64,000 bases of DNA from Entomortierella parvispora (lineage: Eukaryota; Mortierellomycota; Mortierellomycetes; Mortierellales; Mortierellaceae), in contig OY752141.1 of the NCBI GenBank assembly GCA_963573315.1, positions 3,596,001-3,660,000 of the forward strand. The letters run 5' to 3'. A program made the position numbers and the translations under genes. Numbering within the stretch: position 1 is the first letter of the stretch; every line of letters starts with the position of its first letter. Below the pieces are notes generated by a model. The model was not told where the DNA came from. It searched no databases and worked only from the letters and a program-made list of their open reading frames with translations. Positions 36,201 to 47,881 of the stretch are shown piece by piece.

Positions 36201-36758
36201 ACTCTTCGCGAGTTCTTGTCCAATGGCTCTGAGGTCGTTCTCCCCATCATCCCAACACTGTTGCGCAAACTCAAGGACTTGGCGGTCATCATCAAGAATC
36301 TGAATGGGTACCGTTTCTATGCCAGTAGTCTTTTGATCTATTATGACGGCGACAGTTCTTCAAGCCCATATTCTGTCCATGACACACCACCAGGGCGCAC
36401 GATCGACAACAGCCACAACAGCAACAGCACCCCAAGCCCGACTCTCAATCCAAACTCCACTTCTTCGTCGGCCACTATACTGGCAGCAAACCTGATTGCG
36501 AAAAAGTACCAGGACCGATCTCGCGCCGACTTGAAGGTCATTGATTTCGCTCATTGCACTCCGGGTATTTACGACGAAGATGCCATGCCGCCTTATCCTC
36601 CCATGCATCCGGACGAACCCGACAAGGGCTATCTCCTTGGTCTCAAGAACCTGATGATGATCTTTCGCGAGATTTGGAACCAGAATGGAGGCGACCTCAC
36701 CATCTCTCAGGTTTGGCTCCAAGAGGAGGAGGCACTTTGGGCTGGGGTCTGGGATTAG
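33280..36758 (+). CDS. KCS1: Inositol hexakisphosphate kinase (Kcs1-type)
   Basis: Two exons (33280-36018 and 36120-36758) give 1125 residues. The ATG sits in a good context (TTCACCATGG). The first ~430 residues are Ser/Thr/Pro/Asn-rich, followed by an acidic stretch, then VPFTNQVGGHAAFLRF, which begins the conserved kinase fold. The signature PCILDIKMGTRQYG (PxxxDxKxG) lies just before the intron. After it come GRFLFQNKYYGRKL, the SSLL motif (YASSLLIYYDG) and the metal-binding DFAHCTPG. All catalytic motifs are present. The enzyme phosphorylates InsP6 to 5-InsP7, controlling phosphate homeostasis and other signalling. The N-terminal extension is long and probably regulatory, as in yeast Kcs1. 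Confidence 0.95.
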
Positions 36759-37259
36759 GTTGATTCAGAGTTCTCGCAGGGCAAGGTTCTTTTCCTTTCC
36801 TTTCCTTTTCTTTTCACTCCTTTCTCGTCTTTTCTTTTGACTATATTCTTTTCTTTTTTTCCCTTCCTCTTTTTCATCCCTCCCATTGTAACAGTCGCTC
36901 GCTCCTTATTCTTTCTTTACCATGTTTTCATTGCAACCTGTTTGTTTGTATCTCATTGTAGCTTGCTTTGATTTCTGCCTCTTGTACATTAGTCCTCGCT
37001 CTCTCCTCCATGTTCCACCTCCCAACTCTGCCTCACCTCCTCCACTCTTAGCGTTCCAATTTCGTCCTTTGTCCCATGACCTTGTTTTTTTCTTGGTTTT
37101 GTTTTTGTCGTTTTCATTCATTTGACATTTTGCACTAATGACCCATGAGGACATACATAAACAACAAGATAAATACTCCTAATAATAAAATAAACATCAA
37201 AACAAAGCAAAAAAAAAAAAAGGGTTTCTATTACGAGTGATGCGGACGAGATGAGCAGG
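36759..37259. terminator. Convergent 3' region of KCS1 and the glycosyltransferase gene
   Basis: About 500 bp with TTTTC/CCTTT tracts at 36,790-36,880 and AATAAA-like motifs near 37,170-37,195 (ATAATAAAATAAACA). No gene is seen. Confidence 0.5.
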
Positions 37260-40200
37260 CTATGATTTGGCGAAAAAGGACTTGCGGACAACTGGGATTA
37301 TCAGTTCACGCTCCATCTCTCCAAATGTCACTTGGATGGTCACCTTGTCACTTCCGCTCCATCGCGTCGTTTCTGAAGGCGCCAAGTAACGTATCCGTGA
37401 AAGGGCAAGGTTGATTTGGGCCATAGAGACCTCATCACCCAAGTCCATATCGACCTTCTTGGTGCCCGCTGCAGCTGAGGGATGAAGGGCCACCGATCCG
37501 TACTCCACCGTAATGTGAATTGAAGCCTTTTTGGTATGGACTCCACTGAGCCCTGCTGTCGATGTTGAAGGCACACCTCGGACAAAGATGGCGTCAATTC
37601 CCGTAAATGACCCGGGCACCTTATCTAAAAGTGACGATACTGAGGGTGATATGGAAGAGCCAAGTCCAGTAGCGCGGGGATGGTAGAATAAGGCCTTGGG
37701 TCCCTGGAGTGTTGGTGATGAAAACGCCGTGCCTTGCGAAAAGATGCCCAGATTCCAAATCTTGAGTGCCGCAGCCACTACACTTCCTTCTTCGATCGTT
37801 TTCTTGCTCGTCACTTTTCCATAGAGGTGTAGGCCCAAGCCATGTTCCTCCATCTTGATTACCTCCACTTCGGGTGAAACACCGGGCTTGGTATTTTGGA
37901 TGGCTTCTTCCACTTCTTTCCAATTGTAAGGGTAAAGGGCTTCCCGAGGCAGGATGGTCAACCCGTTGCTCTCCAGTGCAGTGCGATGACTCTTCACATA
38001 TGTCGTGAAGGCTTTGGGTCCTCCACAGTTGAAACACTCTGGATCATAGTTGGTGACTGTGAAGTAATTTTCAGCGATCTGGCGGAACATTGTTCGTCCG
38101 CGCTTGAATCGCATCACACCATTGGCCAGATACGTGTTCTTGTCATCTAGCGTCCATGGTCGATCTTGGTCATTGTCGGACATGTCTGCGCCAATAAATT
38201 CTGTCATGCTATCGCCGGGACTCCGGATCCAGAGAGCATCCATATCCATATAAAGGCCTCCATACTTGTATAGGGCCACCAACCGCAGATAATCCGCCAA
38301 ATGGACTGGGAAGAACTGCCCGGCCTCCGACCATTCATTCCAACGCTTGAGCCAGTCCTCAGTGTTTGCACTGAAGAACCACTTGCGTTTCAAAAGCAGA
38401 TCCTTGGAAAATGAAAGAATATGGATCTGGTAGCCTTGCCGGGTATAGTCGATAAAGAAATCGGAAGGCAAGGTATTGGAGAGGACCATCAGGACTGCGC
38501 TGGGGTTATGGACAAAGAGCGTTTCGATTGCCTGGTAGTGCCTTGTCTGCCACGTTGTCTTGGGATCTGTTGTCCAAATGGCCCAATGTAACCTTGCCCA
38601 GTCCTCCGTGTCCGAATAGATACTGCTAGCATCTGTAAGAAGCCCAGGAACAATCCACTCATCCTTATTACCAATTGTAGGCATGGGATCCTTGATGTCG
38701 ATGGCACCAGTCCCTTGATATAGACCATCGTTCTTGTTGATGTTGGTGATACCCTTGACACTGTCGCATGCCACACCCCAATCCTTCCAATGATTACTGC
38801 GGCCGTAGCACGAGTAACAGGCGGCGCAGTAGGTTTGACGGAATCCTTGGCAGAGCGGCTTTCGTTCCACCACGTTGTTGTACATTGCATGCATCGATTC
38901 GACAGGCGTGAATGCGTCACTAAAGTGTTTGGCGAGCATATCGTCTTCACAGACGTCCCACTGCTGGATGCGTTTGTCATGGATCGGTTTGATGTTGTAA
39001 GGGTGCAACCAGATGCCAATGTTTTGATCCTCATTCTTAGTGAACAGACGTGGTCCTGGGTAGGTCAACAGAGTAACAATATCCCTGGAAAAGATGTAGA
39101 GCGATCCAGCGACAAACGGAGGAAACACGCCCAGTTTAAACTCGTGCTCAATGTTTTTGTTTTCAGGATTAGTGATCGGCGCCATATCCCTGCACACGGC
39201 ACGAAAAAGGTAAATTTGTTAGCATGTGAAATACGATAAAGCCCGCCCTGCCTGTGCAACCACTATCGTAACAGACAACAGTTTCTTACCAGTAGGCAAG
39301 ACCACGCCAATAGTAATGAGTAGGTCCCAGATCCATAAGCTCGTTGGCGACAGTATCCCATCGAACGAAAATGTCATCGTCCGTCTTGCACAAAAAGTCA
39401 AACTTGAACTTGTTGCTCCATTCTAGCGCTTTGAAGACTTTGTAACTCAGATCCTCGTAGGTATCTGATACCGGCAAGATCAATAGATCATCGTAAGAAG
39501 CTTGCTCCTCTTTGATCTTGGGCCCCATGACTTCTCTGATTCGAATGCTCGGCGCCTCGCCCAAGACAAACTTGTAAGTGAACGAGAATTTGGGTGAAGG
39601 TGTTGGTAAAAGTCGCAAGGTGGTCTCTCGGAAAGTCTGACGTTTCTGAAAGCCTTTGGCGGTCCACGAGGTGACAATCAAGATCAGGATCTGCGTTTGG
39701 GCCGTTCCAATAGCCTGTTTTGCTGCATTCAAGGATGCCAAAGCATTGGCTCCAGTCGACGCAAGCGTTTCTGCGGAGGACGGCCGGCTATTGTTTTGAT
39801 GGAGGAGCATCATCATGGTGATAAATGAGACCAGTCCTCCAGGGATCAAGACCGTCCTTACAATGATCGCTCTAGGATCGACGCCGACGCGAGATGCTTT
39901 CTGAGGATCGAGCTTGTACATGCCTCTGAACCTGAAATGAATTGTCTGAATGATTTGAGCCACGGCCAATAGAGCGCAGATCGCCATCCACGGCCAGATC
40001 GGCTCGTCTGCACCAAAGAAGCTAACAAAAGAGACCACAGAGAACCAAAAGATAGTTGCCAAGGTGAACAGGCGGATCATGGCTGGCCGGGGCTCATAAT
40101 GAATAAACCAACGTCGAATCAAGTTGTTTGTCAGCCAGAAACTCCAGAGGCCTCCCAGTAAACACTATGAAAAGAGCAGCCATTTGCAATGCGGTCAGTT

Positions 40201-40444
40201 GATGGTCCCGCTGCCGTGTATTGCTAATTTCCCAAATATCATTGACCTTGACTCGACTTACCCAGAGGATACCAACGTAATTGTCAAGGGCGGAGCTCTT
40301 CATCATCATGTGAGCACGGGCATCGCGATCATTGATGCTCCTGGCTTGCTTCAGATGAATGTAGATTCCCCAGAGGGCTGGGCATAGACAAAAAAAGCGG
40401 AGGCCTCGGCTGAGCTGCAGGTATTGTGGCGGTACATCCCTCAT
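37260..40444 (-). CDS. Membrane-anchored fusion glycosyltransferase: GT31-type + GT32 DXD-type
   Basis: Three exons (40444-40262, 40164-39290, 39189-37260) give 995 residues. The N-terminal ~180 residues contain four or five hydrophobic segments (for example LFTLATIFWFSVVSFVSFF and MAICALLAVAQIIQTI). A beta-1,3-galactosyltransferase-like GT31 domain follows: RQTFRETTLR, FDFLCKTDDDIFVRWD with the metal-binding DDD near residue 320, then WDMAPITNP and GVFPPFVAGSLYIFSRD across the last splice. A second catalytic domain follows at about residue 500: HLADYLRLVALYKYGG and YMDMDALW, the DXD of the GT32/alpha-1,4 class, near residue 680. The last ~200 residues are unassigned and beta-rich. The two domains in one chain suggest sequential addition of two sugars in the Golgi (inference). 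It is divergent from POL1, with 578 bp between the start codons. Confidence 0.88.
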
Positions 40445-41022
40445 GGAGTAGATTGGCGGCCGTTGCTACAGTTGTAATTGAGGAGAGAACAGATTGCACA
40501 GGAGAAAAGAGAAGGAGGAAAAAATAAAAAAAATTAGTGGCAACCTCAGGTCGGAGCATGGGCTGGCTGATGGATGTGGGGAGCGAGTGGGCAAGGACGG
40601 CGGCAACAGGCCTGGGGAGAATAACATACTGGGGGCATCGCGCAGGGTATGAGAAGAAGAGAGTGGGAAAGGGGGGGGGGGATCAAGACGCGCCCTCGTC
40701 GACAGATTGACGGTGCTTTGGAATGAAAGGGAGATGCAGCAAGCAAAAGGGGATGGATAGGGGAGAGGGAGAAGGGAGAAAAGGGGGCAAGCGCTATGTG
40801 CAGTTAGAGAGGGGACTCGCGACTCGCGCGGCACCTCTGTAATTGAACGAGGGCGAAAAGCAGTCCTTAAATGAACCGAAAACAAAAATACTCTTGCCGC
40901 AACAACGCGTCTTTTGTTCTCCACGCTCTCTCTCTCTCGCTCTCTCACTCCCTCATCGCCATCTCACCCCCACGCATCGCCATCCTTCTCTTTGCCATCC
41001 CTCCCTGTCCCCATTCCCATCC
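40445..41022. promoter_or_regulatory. Divergent promoter between the fusion glycosyltransferase and POL1
   Basis: 578 bp. It has a G-run (40670-40681), CT/GA-rich tracts, a CGCG-rich patch (40812-40832) and a single ACGCGT at 40905-40910. A CT-rich leader (40920-41010) precedes the POL1 ATG. Confidence 0.6.
40905..40910. promoter_or_regulatory. ACGCGT (MluI cell-cycle box-like) upstream of POL1
   Basis: A perfect ACGCGT lies 113 bp before the POL1 ATG. In yeasts this box binds MBF and drives G1/S expression of replication genes, POL1 included. Here the assignment is by position and motif only. Confidence 0.45.
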
Positions 41023-44000
41023 ATGAGCTCAAGGACAAAGAGAACCGCTACATCCAGCAACAAGACGGCAGATGCCCTCGCAAAGCTCAAAGAGCTCAGG
41101 GCAGGCAAATCGCGTCTCGCCCAGTACGAGGTAACATTCCCATGTTCACGCATTCCTATGCAGCCTCCATGCATGAAATCCTCGGACTTTGGACTCAGTG
41201 TTTGCTTGCCAACCATCTTACTCTTTTCCTCCAACTTGTAGGTTGAGGAAGCAGAAGATATCTATGAAGTCGAAGATGACGAGCGGATCATCAAGAGGCT
41301 GCGTCAAGACCACGACAACTTTGTAGAGGATGATGATGGCCACGGGTATGCAGATGAAGACTCGGACGAACAAGGACGATACTCGGACGAATTTTCGGAT
41401 GAAGAGGCCCCTGCTAAAGGTACAGATTCATGGGACCATACAAGACTTTATGCGAGTGACCGAAGCTGAAAGCGTATCACCTCTTTTTTAACATAGGATC
41501 AAAAAAGAATGGCAAAGGAAAGACTGCTGACAAGAATGCACCGAAACCAAAAGCCAGAGAGAATATCATGGATGCATTCATGAAGGCAGAAGCCAGACCT
41601 AAAGTCTCAAGACCAGCGCCTGTAAGATTCTTTTTTTTTGTTTTCTTTTTTTTTCTCGCAGAATAGACAAATTAAAGGGCAGAACTTTTTTACTGATGCA
41701 TGCGTTAACTCATTAGGCCAAGACATCAGAAGCGGACGACGGATTCCTTTCTTCTCTCCTGCAGGATATCACAGGACCAACAGACACAACCCCTCCAAGG
41801 AAACCCGCTGTACAAACAAAGCGGGCGGTTATAAACACGCCAACAGTAAGTTGACCTGCCGCCGTCTGATCTGCGGTGAATACGGCCTGCTTATCTAACA
41901 CCACTCTTCACTGTCCTGTGCATCTAGCGCGCCTTAATTTCAAAAATGGGTCCTTTGAAGATCAAGGACGAAGAATACGATGAGGTTCCGAAAAATCTCT
42001 CGGATCGCTTGGACGACTTTCAGGACCACGACTTTGATGATTTCCAGCCAGACTTCTCACCAACTCCAGGACTCGAAATCAAAAACGAAATCAAAAGCGA
42101 GAATCACAGCCCCAGCCCCTTTATTGTTGACGACGACGAGCCTTCAATGCTAGCAGTTAAGCCCATCTTGGCCAAAGACTCCAAGATGCCCATGAAGTTT
42201 GTTAACGACACAAGCAAAAAGGAAATCGCTACGGTGGTGAAGAAGTCCGAGACGGACAACAACCAGAACTGGATGACTGTCGACAGCAACTTGAACCAGG
42301 TCTACACGGAGGCCAAGACTGAAAATGATGTTCTCACCGATATGCAAGAGTCCAACCTTAAAGAAGAGGACGGCACTTTGAGGATGTATTGGCTGGATGC
42401 CTGTGAGGTCAAGGGAGTAGTTTATCTGTTTGGCAAGGTAAGTTTTGACGGCTAGCTGCAGCTTCTCTCTGGCGTGAAAAACCTGACTTGCTTCCTAACC
42501 CAGGCTACCAAACTGCCCATTCTTTCTCGATCAGGTGCTCCAATGTTCTACAAACTCCTTCGTCAGCTGCTCCATCGCCGTACACAATATGCAACGCAAT
42601 CTCTATGTCCTGCCAAGAGGTCGCCGAGTAGACTCACACGGAAACGAATCAGTAGAAGAAGTCGACATGATGGCGGTGTACGAAGAGTTTGACAAAGTCT
42701 GCGTGGCACATAAATTGGGCGAAGTGCAGTCAAAGCCAGTGACGCGCAAATACGCGTTTGAGCTCCCTGGTATCCCGGCATCTGCAGAGTACCTCAAAGT
42801 CGCTTACTCTTATTCCAGTATGACCATTCGTACATATGGCCCAAGTAGGTGCAAGATGATGTGTATCTAACCCTCTTGACTTTCCTTTGTATCATAGAAC
42901 CAAGTCTCCCTTCAGACTTGACCGGCGAAACTTTCAGTCACGTTTTTGGCACAAACACCAGTGCTCTGGAGCACTTTATTATCAAACGCAACCTGATGGG
43001 TCCATCTTGGCTCGAAATCAAAAACGCTCAGATAAACTCTGCAAAGGTAAATGCCGCAATACTTTGTTGTGGACGACATACCGGAGGGTTTCTAGATTAC
43101 TTAATCTTGCCACCTCGATTTCTGTAGGTTTCGTGGTGTAAAACAGAGTTCACAGTAACCGACCCCAAGGATATCAAGCCCATCATGGATTCGAGTCTAG
43201 CTCCTCCACCGCTTGTCGTAATGTCGCTCAGTATGAGAACCGTCATCAATCCTAAGGACAAGTCGAACGAAATTGTGTCTGTCAGTACTTCAGTCTACCA
43301 CGAAGGTACGTCCAGAGATACTCGTCATTTTCTCCTGCAGAAGTGCATTTTTGCAAGAGAAACTAACATGTCTTTTTTCACGATCACGCTACACTTCTTT
43401 TCTTCAATTATCCCTAGTTCGCTTGGACGACGCAGTCGAGAACAACAGAAAGAACGTATCGAAACAAATTCTGATCCGCAAACTCCCCTCGAGCCCATTC
43501 CCCCCCGGCTTTGACAATGTTGTTGAGAGGAGCAAAATCAAGATGCAAAAGTTGCCATCCGAGAGAGCGCTGTTGAACATGCTGCTTGCCCGCATCAGCA
43601 ACTCTGACCCCGATGTTATTGTCGGCCACAACTTTGTTGGATTTGATCTCGATGTCCTCTTACATCGCATGAAGCATAACAAAGCCGACCATTGGTCCAA
43701 GATTGGCCGTCTTCGCAGAACAGTGTAAGTTTTGCGACATCGCCGTAGCTCTCCACGGTCGAGTGTTTTGAGTGATCCATTGACCTAATGCAATTTTTTA
43801 TATAGTTGGCCCAAGCTGCAATCAGGAGCAGGAGGCATGGGTGACACCACGGCAGCAGAGAAGCAAGTCATGGCCGGACGTTTGATGTGCGATACTTACC
43901 TTGGAGCTAAGGAGCATGTGCGTGCCAAGAGCTACAGTTTAACGCAACTGGTCGCCATGCAATTGGGTGTGAATCGTGAAGACATCGAATACGAAAAAAT

Positions 44001-46830
44001 CCTTGCCTACTTCTCGAGCTCCGAGCAGCTGGAGCGGATGCTGCGACACTCTGACTTTGATACCTACCTTTGTGCAGAACTCATGTTTTCCCTCCAGCTA
44101 CTTCCACTCTCCAGGCAGTTGACGACCCTCTCGGGCAATCTCTGGTCAATCACTCTTACGGCTGGACGTGCCGTCCGTAACGAGTACTTGCTGCTGCACG
44201 AGTTCCATCGCAACAAGTATATCTGCCCCGACAAGACCTTCTTCAAGGATAACAAGAACGTACCTGCACTCCCTCCTGCGGATGGCGATATGGATGAACC
44301 AGAAGAAGCAGGTGGAGGGGCTAAGAAGGGATCCAAGAGAAAGCCTCAGTATGCAGGTGGTCTCGTACTGGAGCCCAAGAAGGGATTCTATGACCAATTT
44401 GTGCTGCTGTTGGATTTCAACAGTTTGTATCCCTCAATTATTCAGGAGTACAATATTTGTTTCACCACTGTCAAGCATGATCCCAGCAAGGACGAGGACT
44501 CGCTACCCGATTACCCTGAAGAGGGACAACCGCAAGGAATTCTACCAAAGCTTCTTGCCAACTTGGTGGAGCGTCGTCGCGAAGTCAAGAGATTGATGAA
44601 AGGCGCTTCCGGAGCCAAGTATGAGGAGGTAATAGGTGAAACCATATTCTTGATGGGAATGCCGTGTTCTTTTATCGTCATTGACAAACTCTTCTTTCTG
44701 GACATGAACTTAGTACGACATTCGCCAAAAGGGTCTCAAGTTGACTGCCAACTCCATGTATGGATGCTTGGGAGCTGCCTACTCACGTTTCTATGCCAAG
44801 CAATTGGCCATGCTTATCACCTCTCGAGGTCGTGAGATTCTCCAGAATACCGTCGATCTTGCAACGCAAAATGGACTTGATGTACGTTTATATCTTAATG
44901 TGCGTTTGCTTATTACCAGGTATCCTGCGCTTGCTAAACTCATTACAACTCTGCATTGTTTGCTGGTAGGTAATTTATGGTGACACGGATTCGATTATGA
45001 TCAACACCAACACGACAAAGGTTGAGGAAGTCAAGCCCATCGCAGAAGGTCTCAAAAAGATCGTGAACGCTCGTTACAAGCTTCTGGAGATTGAAATGGA
45101 TGGCATGTACCAGCGTATGCTTCTCTTAAAGAAGAAGAAGTACGCCGCTCTCATGGTTGTGGAAAAGAATGGCAGATATGAAACTATAGTGGAGACAAAG
45201 GGTCTCGATATGGTTCGTCGCGACTGGTGTGGCCTGAGTCAAGACGTCTCCAAGTAAGTGAAGCGCAATACTAAGCCTTCCTGAATTGCATATCATATCG
45301 AAAACGACTGACCCTGATCTATCCCCTTGCTTCTCTCTCCAATAGCTATGTGTTGACTCAGATCCTGTCCAGCGATAACAAGGATCGAGAGCAGGTAGTG
45401 GAGAATATCCACAACTATTTGCGCACTGTGGGTGAAGAAACCCGGAAGGGCCTGATCCCCATGGAGAAATTTGTCGTCAACAAGGTAATCAAGAAAAAAA
45501 GACTGTATTGCGATGATCCATTGGAAGATAACTGGCGTCTTGACAATATATTTGCTTCAACTCTAGGGTCTGACAAAAGCCCCAGAAGACTATGCTGATG
45601 CCAAGGTTCAGCCTCATGTTCAGGTTGCACTGAGGCTCAAAAACAAAGGAATCAGTATTCGCGCAGGAGACACAGTTCCTTATGTCATCTGTGTTCATGA
45701 TAATACCCCGCCCAAAGGAAGCTATGCGGAGCGTGCTTATCACCCTGAAGAGGTGACACAGCCAGGCTCTGGTCTTACAATTGGTATGTAATTCTACTTT
45801 TTCAGACTTGCTCAAGATAACTTTGTATTCAATGAATCATTGACTGAATAGCGTTTTGTTTTGTCAATATAGATTTTGAGTACTACCTCAACCAGCAAGT
45901 TCACCCGCCCCTGGACAGGTTGTGTGGTCCTATCGAAGGCACAGACGCTACACGCCTTGCAGACTGTTTGGGGCTGGATACGTCAAAGTTCCGCTCTGCA
46001 GCTCGCACCAACGTTGAAAACGACGAACTTCAATCTTATGGGTCGACTTTGACCGATGAAGAACGCTACAAGGATGCAGAGCCACTCCGACTTTTGTGCC
46101 GGAGTTGTCAAACCACATTTTCATGCTCAGCTTTGCACATGGAAACAGTATGCATCTACAGCGTGTCTAAAAGTTTGTTTCACTGATTTGCTTCAACGCT
46201 CTGAGCACTTGTCTTACATGAAGACGCCCTTTTCTTTCCTTTCTGCTAGGAGTCGACCAGTCACTTTGGACTCCAATGTCCAAACTGCTCTGCCGTTGTT
46301 CAACCTGCTTCAGCAGGTGTGCAACTGACCAACGCTATCCGCAAATACATCCAAAGATTCTATCAAGGGTGGGTTATTTGTGAAGATCAAGGATGCCACA
46401 ATCGAACGCGGATGGTCAGTGTGGTCGGTCGCCGTTGCCTGGTTGAGGGATGCCGGGGAAGAATGGGCGCCGAGGTAATAAGGACGCAAGGATGCATCTC
46501 ATTTGATGTTTGTTGATTGTGTGAGAGGATCCGACTCAAAGTGCTGACCATATCCTGTTTCTCCCACCCTTTTCTTCTATGAACTACATGTAGTATTCGG
46601 CAGAGGCGCTGTACACTCAGCTGTCGTTCTACGGACATATCTTTGATGTGAACAAAGCGTTGGAGAAGATTGATTTTAACAAGCATGGGTCGGTCAGGGT
46701 CCAGATTGAACATAACAGGGAATTGGTGCGGCATCTCAAGGGCACTGCAGAGCGGTACATCAAGAAGAGTGGACAGCATGAGGTCGATCTTGCACAACTG
46801 TTTGGGTTCTTCAAGGTCTCTTCGCGATAG
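41023..46830 (+). CDS. POL1: DNA polymerase alpha catalytic subunit
   Basis: Seventeen exons: 41023-41130, 41242-41419, 41497-41621, 41717-41845, 41928-42437, 42535-42817, 42898-43046, 43128-43305, 43418-43724, 43806-44628, 44714-44881, 44970-45253, 45346-45484, 45567-45783, 45873-46147, 46250-46474, 46594-46830. All phases agree and the product is 1444 residues. The N-terminus has the pol alpha region ([20 protein letters not shown]) and an acidic segment. Family B motifs are present: [17 protein letters not shown] (motif A), [12 protein letters not shown] (motif B) and YGDTDS (motif C). The C-terminus carries the Cys motifs (CRSC ... CPNC, then further Cys pairs) that bind the B subunit. 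Primase-polymerase alpha starts DNA synthesis at origins and on Okazaki fragments. The exon count is by far the highest in the window. Confidence 0.97.
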
Positions 46831-47881
46831 AAGCCAAGAGATCTATCCGGGTACCTTTCTTATTTTGGTCCGATATTATTAATAAACAATATGTGAGAGA
46901 AGGAACAAATGAACAGGACAAAAGAGATTGCGGTCTTCAGAAAACGAGTGCGCTCTATTATTTGGTGTGTCGACTGTCGATCTCGCGTGGCGCTCATTTG
47001 TGGAGTTGCTTTGGACAGGACCGGGAAGGTTGCTGAGATTCCGAAGAAGTTTTAAGCCTCCAGAGGAGAACAAAGTCAAGGTTTTCCGTTGGAGAGAGGA
47101 CTCTAATGGAACCGGGAGAGAAATGAGATAGAGAAACGAGCGAGAGCCGTTGAGAAAGGTTTGTGGTGGTAATTACGCTCCTGCTGCTGCTATTGTTGAT
47201 GTGATGAACGGTAGACAAGACGAGGCGATGGTGGACGCGTGGTGCAAGGACATGGAGGATGGACAGATAGGATGATAAGATGGAAAGCAAAGACGCGAGC
47301 CAGCCAAGGTTCTAATACTTGGAAGAACGGAAGAATGGATGGACGGAGGGACGGAGGGACGGATGGACGCGTAGATTCTCTTGTTCGTCAATGTCGACGT
47401 CGACGGCCAACGCCGACAAGGACAGCAAGGAAGGAAGGACGGAGGGAAGGAAGGAAGCAAGCAAGGAAGGAGGGAGCTCTCAACCACAACAATTATTGTC
47501 TCGTCTCGTCGTGTCTCTTCTGCCAACCACCCCCAACAGCAAGGCGAGCGGGCCAGGTTCGTTCTTCCCACTCTAGCATTCTCACTCCTTCACTCCTTCA
47601 CTCCTTCACTCCTTCACTCCTTCACTCCTTCACGCTTTCCTTCTTCCACTCTTTGCCTCTCCCTCTCTCTCTTTCTCTGTCTTGCCCTCCCCTTTCTCTC
47701 CACCCCTGCATACATGCATGCTCCCGTCCTCAGTCCACCCTCAGTCCACCCTCATTGATTCACCTTCACCCTCTCTCTTCTTTCCTTTGCATTACTCCAC
47801 CTCGCTCATCCCACTCTCTCTCTACAGCTTCCTCCCTTTGACCATCTCAAGCACACGACCTGTGGGTCTTCATCGGCATTG
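46831..47881. promoter_or_regulatory. Intergenic region POL1 3' end to kinase-ankyrin gene, with simple repeats
   Basis: About 1.05 kb. The left end has AATAAA (46880-46885) for POL1. Purine-rich GGACGGAG and GGAAGGAA-type repeats lie at 47,330-47,475. A CT-rich leader with an 8-bp tandem repeat runs from 47,575 to the next ATG. No gene is seen. Confidence 0.5.
47583..47630. repeat. (CACTCCTT)6 tandem repeat
   Basis: Six exact copies of the 8-mer CACTCCTT, in the CT-rich leader about 250 bp before the kinase-ankyrin start codon. Confidence 0.95.

Noticed and set aside
47239-47841. Plus-strand ORF of 200 codons before the kinase-ankyrin gene
   Set aside because: It is made of simple GGACGGAG and CACTCCTT repeats. 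No domain is seen, and it is more likely promoter and leader.
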